Made by a program: the position numbers and the translations under genes. Shown here one piece after another: positions 10,902-20,360 of a stretch of DNA of 64,000 bases (its first letter is position 1; each line of letters opens with the position of its first letter). This DNA comes from Macrostomum hystrix (Eukaryota > Platyhelminthes > Macrostomidae): assembly GCA_950097015.1 (NCBI GenBank), contig CATNEN010000007.1, positions 9,177,001 through 9,241,000 of the forward strand. Reading direction: 5' to 3'. The notes below the pieces were generated by a model. The model did no database searches and had not been told where the DNA came from. It saw only the letters and a program-made list of their open reading frames with translations.

Positions 10902-11975
10902 GCACCGTGGTGCGGACTCCGTCCTACCCGGGCCTGAAGGAGTTCCCGCGTCTACACTTCACCCTGCGCGAGACGGCCATCCTTGATGGCGACAGCGCGA
11001 CCGCAGCCGGCCAGGGTAAACACGTGGCACCGCCCCCAGCCCTGCCCCACCCACGCTGTCAATCAAGCTGGCAGCACCGAGCTAGCCGTTTCCCAAGAGC
11101 GACTGGTTCGCTGATCAAATGCGATTAATTTAAGGGGCTGCAGTTGGCTACCACTCGAAGCTCAAAGATGTCAGAAAGTCATAGCAATACAGTCAACAGA
11201 ACTCCTACCGCATGCATGTTTTATTTCGCTTCATTTTTTGTCGCTTCAACATCCCTTATTCCTGAACAGTAGAAAGACCCCTTGGCAAATACGGCGGGAC
11301 ATTTCAAATACCCAATTCCTACTTCACAATAGCCGGCATGATCGTAAATTGTACCACAAGCTACCTAAAATTAATCGGGCATCACGGTAGAATCGAGCTC
11401 GGGGTCGTTGGCGATAAGTGTCGTTACTAAAGCGCGGCACGATGCTGTGGTTGAAGTTGAATGCGCCAAACCTGCATGCTGCCAGTTGAAACCCCACCAA
11501 ACTACGAGCTGACTGTTGTTGCCGTGTTCCCAAACACCCACTTTACTAAAATTGCATGCACCGAAAACTAATTTCCGCTTTGTTCATTCATCTGTGATTT
11601 TTGCTTTTTCTAACTGCTTAACCAGCGGTTAGAGATGAGTCTGCCATCAGCGTAGACCTGGCACCTGCCACTGCCTGACTGTAGACTAGATTGACTGCTC
11701 AGACTTACCTGCAAAACCGCCCCTTGACTTTTTTGAGCTGACAAAAAACAGACAGACATACATGCAGACAGACAGATAAAACTTGTGCTGCCTCGCTAAA
11801 TCGATTTTTAAGGATTGACAGGCATAGCCAATCTTCACCCTGCCCTTCTTGATGTCTTCCCATTTCAGGTGGTGAGGATCTCGTCCGCAGGGACTATAGT
11901 CAAGAGCAGGATGAGGATGAGGATTCTGACGAAGCCAGCAGTCGCAACGCGCCCTCGGCCCGGTTACTAACTTGA
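131..11975 (+). CDS. GABBR2: GABA-B receptor subunit 2-like (metabotropic GABA receptor), 3' part, short isoform
   Basis: Class C G-protein-coupled receptor subunit of the plasma membrane; GABA-B receptors are obligate heterodimers that couple to Gi/o. Sixteen exons join in phase: 131-343, 1180-1368, 1505-1583, 1767-1862, 2508-2658, 5944-6082, 6783-6890, 6980-7102, 7612-7716, 7784-8008, 8468-8632, 9000-9138, 9214-9421, 9791-9901, 10846-11015, 11869-11975. They give 775 residues and a TGA stop; 5' exons lie left of the window. Residues such as AFGAMFxKTWRVH-like [14 protein letters not shown], and [20 protein letters not shown] before TM6, match GABBR2 better than GABBR1 from knowledge of the family. 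All introns are GT-AG except 8633-8999 (GC-AG). Most long introns hold a minisatellite. A second, phase-compatible last exon lies at 13687-13994. Family assignment is secure; the subunit-2 call is likely. Confidence 0.93.
427..880. repeat. Minisatellite, 18-bp unit, in GABBR2-like intron
   Basis: About 24 copies of an 18-bp G-rich unit (TCTGGAGTGAGGTGGGTG) with point variants, between the exons ending 343 and starting 1180. Every unit contains GGAGTGAG, which resembles a 5' splice donor (AG|GTGAG is one base away). No coding role; reading frames through it are an artefact of the unit being a multiple of three. Confidence 0.95.
1866..2032. repeat. Minisatellite, about 21-bp unit (GACAGACACCCAGAACAGAC type)
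   Basis: Seven or eight short units of about 21 bp with a CTGACAGACA core. The array starts three bases after the donor of the exon ending at 1862, so the repeat invades the first bases of the intron. The rest of the intron to 2507 is GC-rich single-copy sequence. Confidence 0.85.
2508..8008 (+). CDS. GABBR2: GABA-B receptor exons coding the seven-transmembrane domain
   Basis: Six exons: 2508-2658 ([15 protein letters not shown] linker and TM1), 5944-6082 ([16 protein letters not shown], loop 1 and TM2), 6783-6890 ([20 protein letters not shown]3), 6980-7102 ([15 protein letters not shown]4), 7612-7716 (loop 2 and start of TM5, [17 protein letters not shown]) and 7784-8008 ([20 protein letters not shown] to GLVFFPK: rest of TM5, TM6 and TM7). 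The four exons from 6783 onward begin and end in phase 0. Intracellular loop 2 with KTWRVHCIF and the loop 3 segment with [12 protein letters not shown] are the conserved G-protein coupling regions of the family. Confidence 0.93.
2790..3015. repeat. Diverged minisatellite, 20-bp unit (GGGATCAAATTGGGAATTTC)
   Basis: About 11 imperfect copies of a 20-bp unit in the TM1-TM2 intron. The units differ from one another at several positions, so this array looks older than its neighbours. Confidence 0.85.
4472..4805. repeat. Homopurine minisatellite, 8-bp unit (AGAGGGAC / AGAGGGGC)
   Basis: About 40 copies of an 8-bp unit alternating AGAGGGAC and AGAGGGGC. It is almost all purine on the plus (sense) strand apart from one C per unit. 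Strong strand asymmetry makes unusual secondary structure plausible. Confidence 0.95.
5446..5740. repeat. Minisatellite, 11-bp unit (GATGCGAGTGG)
   Basis: About 27 copies of an 11-bp unit with rare variants (GATACGAGTGG, GATGCGAGTCG). The array lies about 200 bp upstream of the TM2 exon acceptor. Confidence 0.95.
7222..7470. repeat. Minisatellite, 16-bp unit (TTCGCGAGTACTTTAG)
   Basis: About 15 moderately diverged copies in the intron 7103-7611, between the TM4 and TM5 exons. Each unit has a TTTAG or TTAG acceptor-like step and an NruI-like TCGCGA core. Confidence 0.9.
8098..8432. repeat. Minisatellite, 63-bp unit, in intron 8009-8467
   Basis: Five and a third copies of a 63-bp unit that begins CAATCAGTGTACACAAGGCT. 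The unit is open in one frame and would encode a 21-residue peptide repeat, but it sits between exons that join cleanly in phase 0 and contains no conserved domain. It is therefore intronic. Confidence 0.92.
8468..11975 (+). CDS. GABBR2: GABA-B receptor exons coding the cytoplasmic coiled coil and C-tail
   Basis: Exon 8468-8632 ([14 protein letters not shown] to [12 protein letters not shown]) and exon 9000-9138 ([18 protein letters not shown]) build the leucine-heptad coiled coil that in GABA-B receptors pairs the two subunits and masks an ER-retention signal. Then come an Ala/Glu-rich exon (9214-9421), a short exon (9791-9901, second coiled-coil-like stretch [13 protein letters not shown]), and exon 10846-11015 with 13 pure CAG codons followed by [15 protein letters not shown]. 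The last exon, 11869-11975, is acidic ([14 protein letters not shown]) and ends ARLLT. The tail beyond the coiled coil is low complexity and lineage-specific; I recognise no further domain. Confidence 0.85.
8633..8999 (+). other. GC-AG intron inside the coiled-coil region
   Basis: The exon ends CTCGAGAAG and the intron begins GCAAATAA; no GT is available at the boundary demanded by phase 0 of the next exon (acceptor AATATTACAG at 8999). Reading on would reach a TGA within nine codons and cut off the coiled coil. AG|GCAAAT is close to the known GC-donor consensus AG|GCAAGT. The intron is 367 bp, of which about 314 bp is a 15-bp minisatellite. Confidence 0.75.
8655..8968. repeat. Minisatellite, 15-bp unit (GATACCTGACCCAAG)
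   Basis: About 21 nearly perfect copies (variants GAAACCTGACCCAAG and one GATACCTGACCGAAT). The array begins about 20 bases after the GC donor at 8633 and stops about 30 bases before the acceptor, so it makes up nearly the whole intron. Confidence 0.97.
9512..9650. repeat. Short tandem repeat, 39-bp unit
   Basis: About 3.5 copies of a 39-bp unit beginning GGGTCACAGCCTCGACCTGC in the intron 9422-9790, the last copy strongly diverged. Each unit contains CCTTCAGT, an acceptor-like site. Confidence 0.85.
10258..10588. repeat. Minisatellite, 21-bp unit (TCAGCTGATCTCACAGTGCA...)
   Basis: About 16 near-identical copies in intron 9902-10845, with a recurrent CTCCCAG variant every few units. The frames opened by the array carry no protein signature. 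Confidence 0.95.
10862..10900 (+). repeat. Pure (CAG)13 run coding polyglutamine in the receptor C-tail
   Basis: Thirteen uninterrupted CAG codons in the exon 10846-11015, after CDLAK. I placed the acceptor at TTTGTCAG (10845) because it is the only nearby site giving the phase needed by the previous exon (phase 2). Each CAG is itself an acceptor-like triplet but would shift the frame. An uninterrupted run is prone to length change. Confidence 0.75.
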
Positions 11976-12596
11976 CCTTCGACCTGACCCCGGCGCTTGG
12001 CTGAGGCCGACTAGCAGTCCTCGGACTAACCGCGGAATTACCGTGGGCTATCCGCGGAATTTCCGCGGACAAGCCTGCTCTGCGCACAAAGCGGCACTGC
12101 CCGGACCAAACGCACTAAAACTAACAACACTCACTCCGCTGACAATTCTCACTTCATGTTCTCTCTCAATGTCTCTGATTGGATAGATGCTCTTCTGCCT
12201 AAAAAGTCAAGCCTAAAATTGTGAACGCGTTAATTTCTAAATTGTCCTCTTCTGGTATTCGTCTTTCCACTGACCTTATTCGTTTATGTCAGTGCAGACT
12301 CTATGTACCCCGGCACCTGCATACTGGTGCATCACTAATCTCTCATATTCTCTTCTGATGAGAACTCCAAAAAGGCTGAGCCAGAAACCACCAAGCATTT
12401 ATCACTGCCAAACCCCGACCTCCCTACTTGATCGAGCACTGTCAGTTGGTGAGCACGCTTCCACACTTCTCTTTCTGCACCGCAATATTTGCACCACCGC
12501 CAAGCAGTCGACGGACGGAACTTCTCACAAAGTAATTGAGCAGCTATATCCGACTCAAAATTAACAGCGGCTCGACTAACTCGTAAGTCCTTTGTC

Positions 12597-12602
12597 AATA
12601 AA
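12597..12602 (+). terminator. Candidate poly(A) signal AATAAA for the short GABBR2-like isoform
   Basis: AATAAA about 620 bases after the TGA at 11975 and upstream of the alternative last exon. It is the first AATAAA on the sense strand in the 3' region that I noticed; usage is inferred. Confidence 0.45.
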
Positions 12603-12967
12603 CCACTGGATGAATATTCTTCAGCTCGAGGTTCTGGATAGAATTTCCCATATTAGCCTAGGCAAAAAGCAACCCACAAAACTGCTTTCGAACGCAAAGC
12701 GATTTAACAACAGCAGCAGCGAACTTCATTTACTAACCACTTCGTGTTTTATATTAGACAGAGTAAAAATGTAACGCAAAACCAACAAATAATATTTCTG
12801 CAGCCATAAAATTGCGTATAATTATTACTAACTGCTGGCTTCGGATCGGAAATGGATTCTATCGAGTTTGGCACCCAAATTTTAAGCAGTCAAATTAAAT
12901 AATTGTTTCCATGAATCGTTAGTGATTGCGGGATACATTTCAATAACATCAACATATTTCATAGCGT

Positions 12968-13565
12968 CTTCAAACTACGAGCCCCGATCCGTCAGAACGT
13001 CTTCAAACTACGAGCCCCGATCCGTCAGAACGTCTTCAAGCTACGAGCCCCGATCCGTCAGAACTTCTTCAAACTACGAGCCCTGATCCGTCAGAACTTC
13101 TTCAAGCTACGAGCTCTGATCCGTCAGAACGTCTTCAAGCAACTAGCCCCGATCCGTCAGAACTTCTTCAAACTACGAGCCCCGATCCGTCAGAACGTCT
13201 TCAAACTACGAGCCCCGATCCGTCAGAACGTCTTCAAACTACGAGCCCCGATCCGTCAGAACGTCTTCAAACTACGAGCCCCGATCCGTCAGAACGTCTT
13301 CAAGCAACTAGCCCCGATCCGTCAGAACGTTTTCAAGCTACGAGCCCCGATCCGTCAGAACTTCTTCAAACTACGAGCCCCGATCCGTCAGAATGTCTTC
13401 AAACTACGAGCCCCGATCCGTCAGAACGTCTTCAAGCAACTAGCCCCGATCCGTCAGAACTTCTTCAAACTACGAGCCCTGATCCGTCAGAACTTCTTCA
13501 AGCTACGAGCTCTGATCCGTCAGAACGTCTTCAAGCAACTAGCCCCGATCCGTCAGAACTAATTT
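12968..13565. repeat. Minisatellite, 33-bp unit (GAGCCCCGATCCGTCAGAAC core)
   Basis: About 18 copies of a 33-bp unit with alternating variants (AAACTACGAG, AAGCAACTAG, AAGCTACGAG). The order of variants repeats, which points to duplication of multi-unit blocks. It lies between the two alternative last exons of the GABA-B receptor gene. Confidence 0.95.
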
Positions 13566-13686
13566 AAGCTTCTAGCCCCAACTCAAACTACTGCTATTAC
13601 CCTATTGTTCATGGTACTCAATCATCTTAAAAGGAGCTCCATTTTGTGCCCATTTTTACTCTATAACGGTTGAAATCGTGTCGCAG

Positions 13687-13994
13687 GTACCGTTTCCGGT
13701 TGGCTGCGGCTCTTTTTTCAACGTCACCGGCTGTGGCGACGTCGGCATCGACGTCTGCAGAGGCGTCGTCGTTTAGACAGCCTGACGGAGGTCTCTGAGG
13801 GCACGGAAGCCGCCACAGATGCTGAAGCCTCATCAGCAGAAGCGCACGTCGCCAGCCGACTGCGACCAAGCCAGTCGCGGACGCCGCTGCTGGCCGCGGT
13901 GACGCCGCAGTCGTTTGCGTCAACAGCCTTGGAAGCTTCATCGAATGTCGATTGCCCCAGCTTTTTTGTTATCGAGGCCAGCGTTCACATTTAG
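13687..13994 (+). CDS. GABBR2: Alternative last exon of the GABA-B receptor gene (long isoform tail)
   Basis: After the acceptor GTGTCGCAG the third frame stays open for 101 codons to TAG at 13992-13994. It needs an incoming phase of 1, exactly what exon 10846-11015 supplies, as does exon 11869. Replacing the short last exon gives an 842-residue product for the part in the window. The peptide has a basic Arg-rich start (RHRLWRRRHRRLQRRRRL), an acidic Glu/Ala/Ser middle and the C-terminus FFVIEASVHI. The exon is GC-rich with AT-rich flanks, as expected for coding DNA here. The ending V-H-I fits a class II PDZ ligand. No homologue is recognised, so the call rests on phase, openness and composition. 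Confidence 0.6.
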
Positions 13995-15464
13995 CGTAAA
14001 ATTTGCATATTGAGGAAAACATGGAGCTGAGTAGTGCTTAGATCAAGGACTCTAGATTTCGTAACTTTAAGATGACCTTATTCGAGCGTATATTAACAGG
14101 CAACGAAGCTTAACCTCACATTTTTATAGTTACTCTCGTCTAAATTTTCACTGGCATTTTAACTAATGTTAAATTCCAAATGCGTACTTTAAATAGTTAC
14201 TTTTTAGAGTGCATGTACTTTTAAGCAAAGCGGTGTATTTCGTTTAAAATAGTGCAGATTATTGTTGGTAATCATCTCAAAATAAGTGAGTCGATTCCAA
14301 CCGTCGGCAGATATCACAAGCCCAGAACCATGAATCTCCATTAGATCTTACTAGACAATGCTGGATACACTAATTTTCATTCGCAGTGCGGTGGGCCAGC
14401 TGCTTCATTCGAACTAACCATGTATGTTTTTGTAAAACTTTGTTCCAGATGCGAAGAGACTCCGAGCTCCAACTCGCTTAAATCGAATTGCCCGCGCCAA
14501 AGTCCCACTGCTCCTATGCATATCATGCTGGTGTATTTACCTAGGTCTCACACCTGCTGAGACTATGAAATACATGCATTAATTGCATATCAGCTGCTAG
14601 CTGACTACTTTAGAGATTTTAATAGTTATGCTTGTATTGTGACTAAGAGAACAAGCCCCTAAGTGCTGCCTCAGTGCCTTTCTTATCGGTACAGCTGCGT
14701 TTGGACTTTTTAAAACTTTCCTCCTGCATTTTTTCTTTCATTTATACTTCTTTCCCTTCTCTCCACCCAGCAATCCCTTCCCTCCGCCATTCTCCCCTTC
14801 CCTTTCCACTTTCTCCCCTTCCCTCTCCGCTTTCTCCACTTCCCTCCGCCATTCTCCCCTTCCCTTTCCACTTTCTCCCCTTCCCTCTCCGCTTTCCCCT
14901 CTTCCCTCTCCACTTTCTCCCCTTCCCTCTCCGCTTTCTCCACTTTCCTCCGCCATTCTCCCCTTCCCTCCGCCTTTCTCCCCTTCCTTGTGCCACTCTC
15001 CCTTTCCTCCGCCTATATCCACTTTGCTGCGGCATTCTCCCCTTCCCTTCGCCTTTCTCCCCTTCCATAAGAGACTCAGACAGTCCGGAGCCCGCGGCTC
15101 AGAGAGCCGTGACTGTTCCTTAGCAACACGCATTGCAAGTTCGGGGGGTACAAAAGGCCAAACGAAGCCGTGCTGTATTTGCTGACGCAATAAAAGTGCA
15201 CTCAGAGAATCATGCAGGAAGAGCGATAAAAACAGCTAAAATGAACAAGCAGAACTCACAGACAGCCAGTAGAGGCTAGCAGACGCGGACAAATACTTGA
15301 CAGTAATGAAAGCAGCACTTTAAAGCTCAAATGTGCTTGCGAAAATGAGTATTCAAAAATGTGTACGCAGATAGAATGAGAGCGATTAGGTAAAAGCAGC
15401 TGAACACGGAGCACAGAAGCCTGTAGTCCCATCGAGTGCCAGCACCTGCCAGTTCAAGTGTTGC
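13995..15464 (+). other. 3' flank of the GABA-B receptor gene with homopyrimidine tract and poly(A) signal
   Basis: AT-rich sequence to about 14700, then a C/T-only tract (about 14755-15070) built of units like CTCCCCTTCCCTCTCCGCTT. It is purine-rich on the other strand and able in principle to form triplex DNA. An AATAAA at 15189-15194 could end the long isoform. Nothing else is recognised. Confidence 0.6.
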
Positions 15465-17925
15465 TGGTGGGTGATGTAGGTTGGTGGGTGATGGGACAGG
15501 TTGGTGGGTGATGTAGGCTGGTGGGTGATGTAGGCTGGTGGGTGATGTAGACTGGTGGGTGATGGGACAGGTTGCTGGGTGATGGGGCAGGTTGGTGGGT
15601 GATAGGACAGGTTGGTGGGTGATGGGACAGGTTGGTGGGTGATGGGACAGGTTGGTGGGTGATGGGACAGGTTGCTGGGTGATGGGGCAGGTTGGTGGGT
15701 GATGGGACAGGTTGCTGGGTGATGGGACAGGTTGCTGGGTGATGGGACAGGTTGCTGGGTGATGGGACAGGTTGCTGGGTGATGGGGCAGGTTGGTGGGT
15801 GATGGGACAGGTTGCTGGGTGATGGGACAGGTTGCTGGGTGATGGGACAGGTTGGTGGGTGATGGGGCAGGTTGGTGGGTGATGTAGGCTGGTGGGTGAT
15901 GTAGGCTGGTGGGTGATGTAGGCTGGTGGGTGATGTAGACTGGTGGGTGATGGGACAGGTTGCTGGGTGATGGGGCAGGTTGGTGGGTGATAGGACAGGT
16001 TGGTGGGTGATGGGACAGGTTGGTGGGTGAAGGGACAGGTTGGTGGGTGATGGGACAGGTTGCTGGGTGATGGGGCAGGTTGGTGGGTGATGGGACAGGT
16101 TGCTGGGTGATGGGACAGGTTGCTGGGTGATGGGACAGGTTGCTGGGTGATGGGACAGGTTGCTGGGTGATGGGGCAGGTTGGTGGGTGATGGGACAGGT
16201 TGCTGGGTGATGGGACAGGTTGCTGGGTGATGGGACAGGTTGGTGGGTGATGGGGCAGGTTGGTGGGTGATGGGACAGGTTGGTGGGTGATGGGACAGGT
16301 TGCTGGGTGATGGGACAGGTTGCTGGGTGATGGGACAGGTTGCTGGGTGATGGGGCAGATAGTGGGTGATGGGGCAGGTTAGTGGGTGATGGGGAAGGTT
16401 GGTGGGTGATGGGACAGGTTGGTGGGTGATGGGGCAGGTTGGTGGGTGATGGGACAGGTTGCTGGGTGATGGGACAGGTTGCTGGGTGATGGGACAGGTT
16501 GCTGGGTGATGGGACAGGTTAGTGGGTGATGGGACAGGTTAGTGGGTGATGGGGCAGGTTGGTGGGTGATGGGACAGGTTGCTGGGTGATGGGACAGGTT
16601 GCTGGGTGATGGGACAGGTTAGTGGGTGATGGGACAGGTTAGTGGGTGATGGGGCAGGTTGGTGTGTGATGGGACAGGTTGCTGGGTGATGGGACAGGTT
16701 GCTGGGTGATGGGACAGGTTGCTGGGTGATGGGGCAGGTTGGTGGGTGATGGGACAGGTTGCTGGGTGATGGGACAGGTTGCTGGGTGATGGGACAGGTT
16801 GCTGGGTGATGGGGCAGATAGTGGGTGATGGGGCAGGTTAGTGGGTGATGGGGAAGGTTGGTGGGTGATGGGACAGGTTGGTGGGTGATGGGGCAGGTTG
16901 GTGGGTGATGGGACAGGTTGCTGGGTGATGGGACAGGTTGCTGGGTGATGGGACAGGTTGCTGGGTGATGGGACAGGTTAGTGGGTGATGGGACAGGTTA
17001 GTGGGTGATGGGGCAGGTTGGTGGGTGATGGGACAGGTTGCTGGGTGATGGGACAGGTTGCTGGGTGATGGGACAGGTTAGTGGGTGATGGGACAGGTTA
17101 GTGGGTGATGGGGCAGGTTGGTGTGTGATGGGACAGGTTGCTGGGTGATGGGACAGGTTGCTGGGTGATGGGACAGGTTGCTGGGTGATGGGACAGGTTG
17201 CTGGGTGATGGGACAGGTTGGTGGGTGATGGGGCAGGTTGGTGGGTGATGGGACAGGTTGGTGGGTGATGGGGCAGGTTGGTGGGTGATGGGACAGGTTG
17301 CTGGGTGATGGGACAGGTTGCTGGGTGATGGGACAGGTTGCTGGGTGATGGGACAGGTTAGTGGGTGATGGGACAGGTTAGTGGGTGATGGGGCAGGTTG
17401 GTGGGTGATGGGACAGGTTGCTGGGTGATGGGACAGGTTGCTGGGTGATGGGACAGGTTGCTGGGTGATGGGACAGGTTGCTGGGTGATGGGACAGGTTG
17501 GTGGGTGATGGGGCAGGTTGCTGGGTGATGGGACAGGTTGCTGGGTGATGGGACAGGTTGCTGGGTGATGGGACAGGATGCTGGGTGATGGGACAGGTTA
17601 GTGGGTGATGGGACAGGTTAGTGGGTGATGGGGCAGGTTGCTGGGTGATGGGACAGGTTGCAGGGTGATGGGACAGGTTGCTGGGTGATGGGACAGGTTG
17701 CTGGGTGATGGGACAGGTTGCTGGGTGATGGGACAGGTTGCTGGGTGATGGGACAGGTTGCTGGGTGATGGGACAGGTTGCTGGGTGATGGGACAGGTTG
17801 CTGGGTGATGGGACAGGTTGCTGGGTGATGGGACAGGTTGCTGGGTGATGGGACAGGTTGGTGGGTGATGGGACAGGTTGGTGGGTGATGGGGCAGGTTG
17901 GTGGGTGATGTAGGTTGGTTGGTGA
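15465..17925. repeat. Large minisatellite, 20-bp unit (GGTTGCTGGGTGATGGGACA)
   Basis: About 2.46 kb, near 123 copies, in the intergenic space between the GABA-B receptor gene and BicD. Variants (GGTTGGTGGG, GGGGCAG, GATGTAGGCT) recur in blocks: the GATGTAGG-rich block near 15505 returns near 15888, and the irregular GGGGCAGATAGTGGG unit at about 16353 returns near 16812. The array therefore has higher-order structure. The long frames on the minus strand are products of the repeat. Confidence 0.97.
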
Positions 17926-18556
17926 AGCGAAACCAATTGATCCCTCATATTCAACCGCAAAAAGAGAATATTTGATGATTTCAGCATTGGCATGCAAGAT
18001 ACGCAGCTGGTATGCAGTGAAAGCGTAGTTGCGCAATTGAACAGGTGGCATAGCAACTGATGCCACCAGCAGAAGGCGTGCGTAGTATCAGTAATTGAAT
18101 ATGCATATAATTGATAAAAGTCTCGAATCTGTTAGTGCACATAAGTAAGGTAGGCGTGTACTTACGAATAGTCAAATCAGAAGTAAATCAGAGTAGGCAT
18201 GGCCCAACCCAGAATATGTGCGACAGGAAAACTCTAATTATATGTGAGCTAAATATAAACTGATATAATAATAAGCATACATTATTCATGCATATTCATG
18301 AATAATGAGACATGAGACACAGGCATATTCTGTGTCTCAGCTAGGAGTGGTGTAAGACAATGGCTAATGATAATATTGCATTGCAGGAAGACGCAGCGAG
18401 AACAGAAAGGGCGGCAGATCTGAGCCGGATGTGTTGGAAGCTGAACAAACACTTTGATTTTCAAAGTTGCTTCAAAAAAGATCTAGCTTCAAGCTTTACT
18501 CCGCTCCAAGATACTGATTGGGTGGCCAAGCAAAAACTTTGCGACACAGACCATGT
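17926..18556. other. Spacer between two minisatellites, no gene recognised
   Basis: AT-rich single-copy DNA. A short frame at 18360-18623 runs into the next array and has no recognisable domain. CATGCATATTCATGAATAATGA-like palindromic AT stretches are present near 18285. Confidence 0.5.
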
Positions 18557-19350
18557 TGCTGGGAGATTCTCAGGTAGGTTGCTGGGAGATTCTCAGGTAG
18601 GTTGCTGGGAGATTCTCAGGTAGGTTGCTGGGAGATGCTCAGGTAGGTTGCTGGGAGATTCTCAGGTAGGTTGCTGGGAGATTCTCAGGTAGGTTGCTGG
18701 GAGATGCTCAGGTAGGTTGCTGGGAGATTCTCAGGTAGGTTGCTGGGAGATGCTCAGGTAGGTTGCTGGGAGATTCTCAGGTAGGTTGCTGGGAGATTCT
18801 CAGGTAGGTTGCTGGGAGATTCTCAGGTAGGTTGCTGGGTGATTCTCAGGTAGGTTGCTGGGAGATTCTCAGGTAGGTTGCTGGGAGATTCTCAGGTAGG
18901 TTGCTGGGAGATTCTCTGGTAGGTTGCTGGGAGATTCTCAGGTAGGTTGCTGGGAGATTCTCAGGTAGGTTGCTGGGAGATGCTCAGGTAGGTTGCTGGG
19001 AGATTCTCAGGTAGGTTGCTGGGAGATTCTCAGGTAGGTTGCTGGGAGATGCTCAGGTAGGTTGCTGGGAGATTCTCAGGTAGGTTGCTGGGAGATGCTC
19101 AGGTAGGTTGCTGGGAGATTCTCAGGTAGGTTGCTGGGAGATTCTCAGGTAGGTTGCTGGGAGATTCTCAGGTAGGTTGCTGGGTGATTCTCAGGTAGGT
19201 TGCTGGGAGATTCTCAGGTAGGTTGCTGGGAGATTCTCAGGTAGGTTGCTGGGAGATTCTCTGGTAGATTGGTGGGAGATTCTCAGGTAGGCTGGTGGGA
19301 GATTCTCAGGTAGGTTGGTGGGAGATTCTCAGGTAGGCTGGTGGGAGATA
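18557..19350. repeat. Minisatellite, 23-bp unit containing CAGGTAGGT
   Basis: About 34 copies of a 23-bp unit with core CAGGTAGGTTGCTGGGAGAT. Marker variants (GGGTGATTCTC near 18837 and 19182; TCTCTGGTAG near 18915 and 19260) repeat at a spacing of about 345 bp, or 15 units. This shows a block duplication. Each unit contains a textbook 5' splice donor. Confidence 0.96.
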
Positions 19351-20094
19351 TTAAGGGATGTTTGTCCCAACTGTCTTAGGCAAGGCCAGCTTTTCTGTAT
19401 TTAGAGGAAATGCAACAAATCCAAGCTGTAAAAATGAAGTTTAGCGATAAGCTGAAAGTTTGCAATAAAAAGAGAGTATAGAAGCAGAAATTCTAGCTCA
19501 GCAGTCTCAGCAGGGCTGGGTTGCAGTTCGTTGGAGCCAAGCCACTAATTTGAAAACAAGCCACACGCAAACAAAGCAACTAAAAGGCCATTTCATTGCG
19601 ATAATTAAACTAGTAGAATAAAAAATGCTTTCGCTGGCATTTCTCAGAATCTGATAACAGTTGTGAGCGAGTGAAATAACAATGAGCAGTCCAGGCCAAC
19701 TCGCGCGATGTCGGAAGTCACTGCAGCTGTTGCTGTTGCAGCGCTGAGAAATTGCACCCAAGAAAATTGCTTCCAGTCAGTTAGGATAGACAGCGGCCCC
19801 TGGATACAAGCCCGGCAGAATATTTGCACACAATGGCATTCTCTTTATTGCAGTCGGTGTCCGCCCAAGCTTCTCAGTTGCTAGGACAACGGGCAGAGTT
19901 AGGCACGGTAGAGACGGGAAAGAGGAGAAAGGAGATGAGACTCTGACGGAGACAAAAAGACAAGAATAGATAGTGGTAGAGATAATGGAAGAGAGAAAAA
20001 TTGATAAGGATAGACACAAGAGGACAAATGTAGAGACAAGACAAGAGGACATAAATATTGGGGAGATAGAGACGAGTGAAATTGATGATAAAAA
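19351..20094. other. Intergenic spacer downstream of BicD, no gene recognised
   Basis: Single-copy DNA with A/G-rich stretches; nothing that I can support as a gene. Confidence 0.5.
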
Positions 20095-20360
20095 AGAGAA
20101 TGGGGGATAAGGATAAAGAGAGAATGTGAGATGAGGATAAAGAGAGAATGAGAGATGGGGATAAAGAGAGAATGTGAGATAAGGATAGAGAGAGAATGAG
20201 AGATAAGGATAAAGAGAGAACGAGAGATGAGGATAAAGAGAGAATGAGAGATGGGGATAAAGAGAGAATGTGAGATAAGGATAGAGAGAGAATGAGAGAT
20301 AAGGATAAAGAGAGAACGAGAGATGAGGATAAAGACAGAATGAGAGATAAGGATAGAGAG
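20095..20360. repeat. Purine-rich minisatellite, 24-bp unit (GAGAGAATGAGAGATAAGGA...)
   Basis: About 11 copies of a 24-bp A/G-rich unit with variants GAGATGGGG, GAGATGAGG and GTGAGATAAGG that alternate in order. It lies about 550 bp beyond the BicD stop codon. Confidence 0.92.

Noticed and set aside
14449-14580. Third possible terminal exon of the GABA-B gene after a good acceptor (TTTGTTCCAG)
   Set aside because: The most coding-like frame needs incoming phase 2, which the upstream terminal exons do not provide; only a weak 44-codon frame is open in phase 1.
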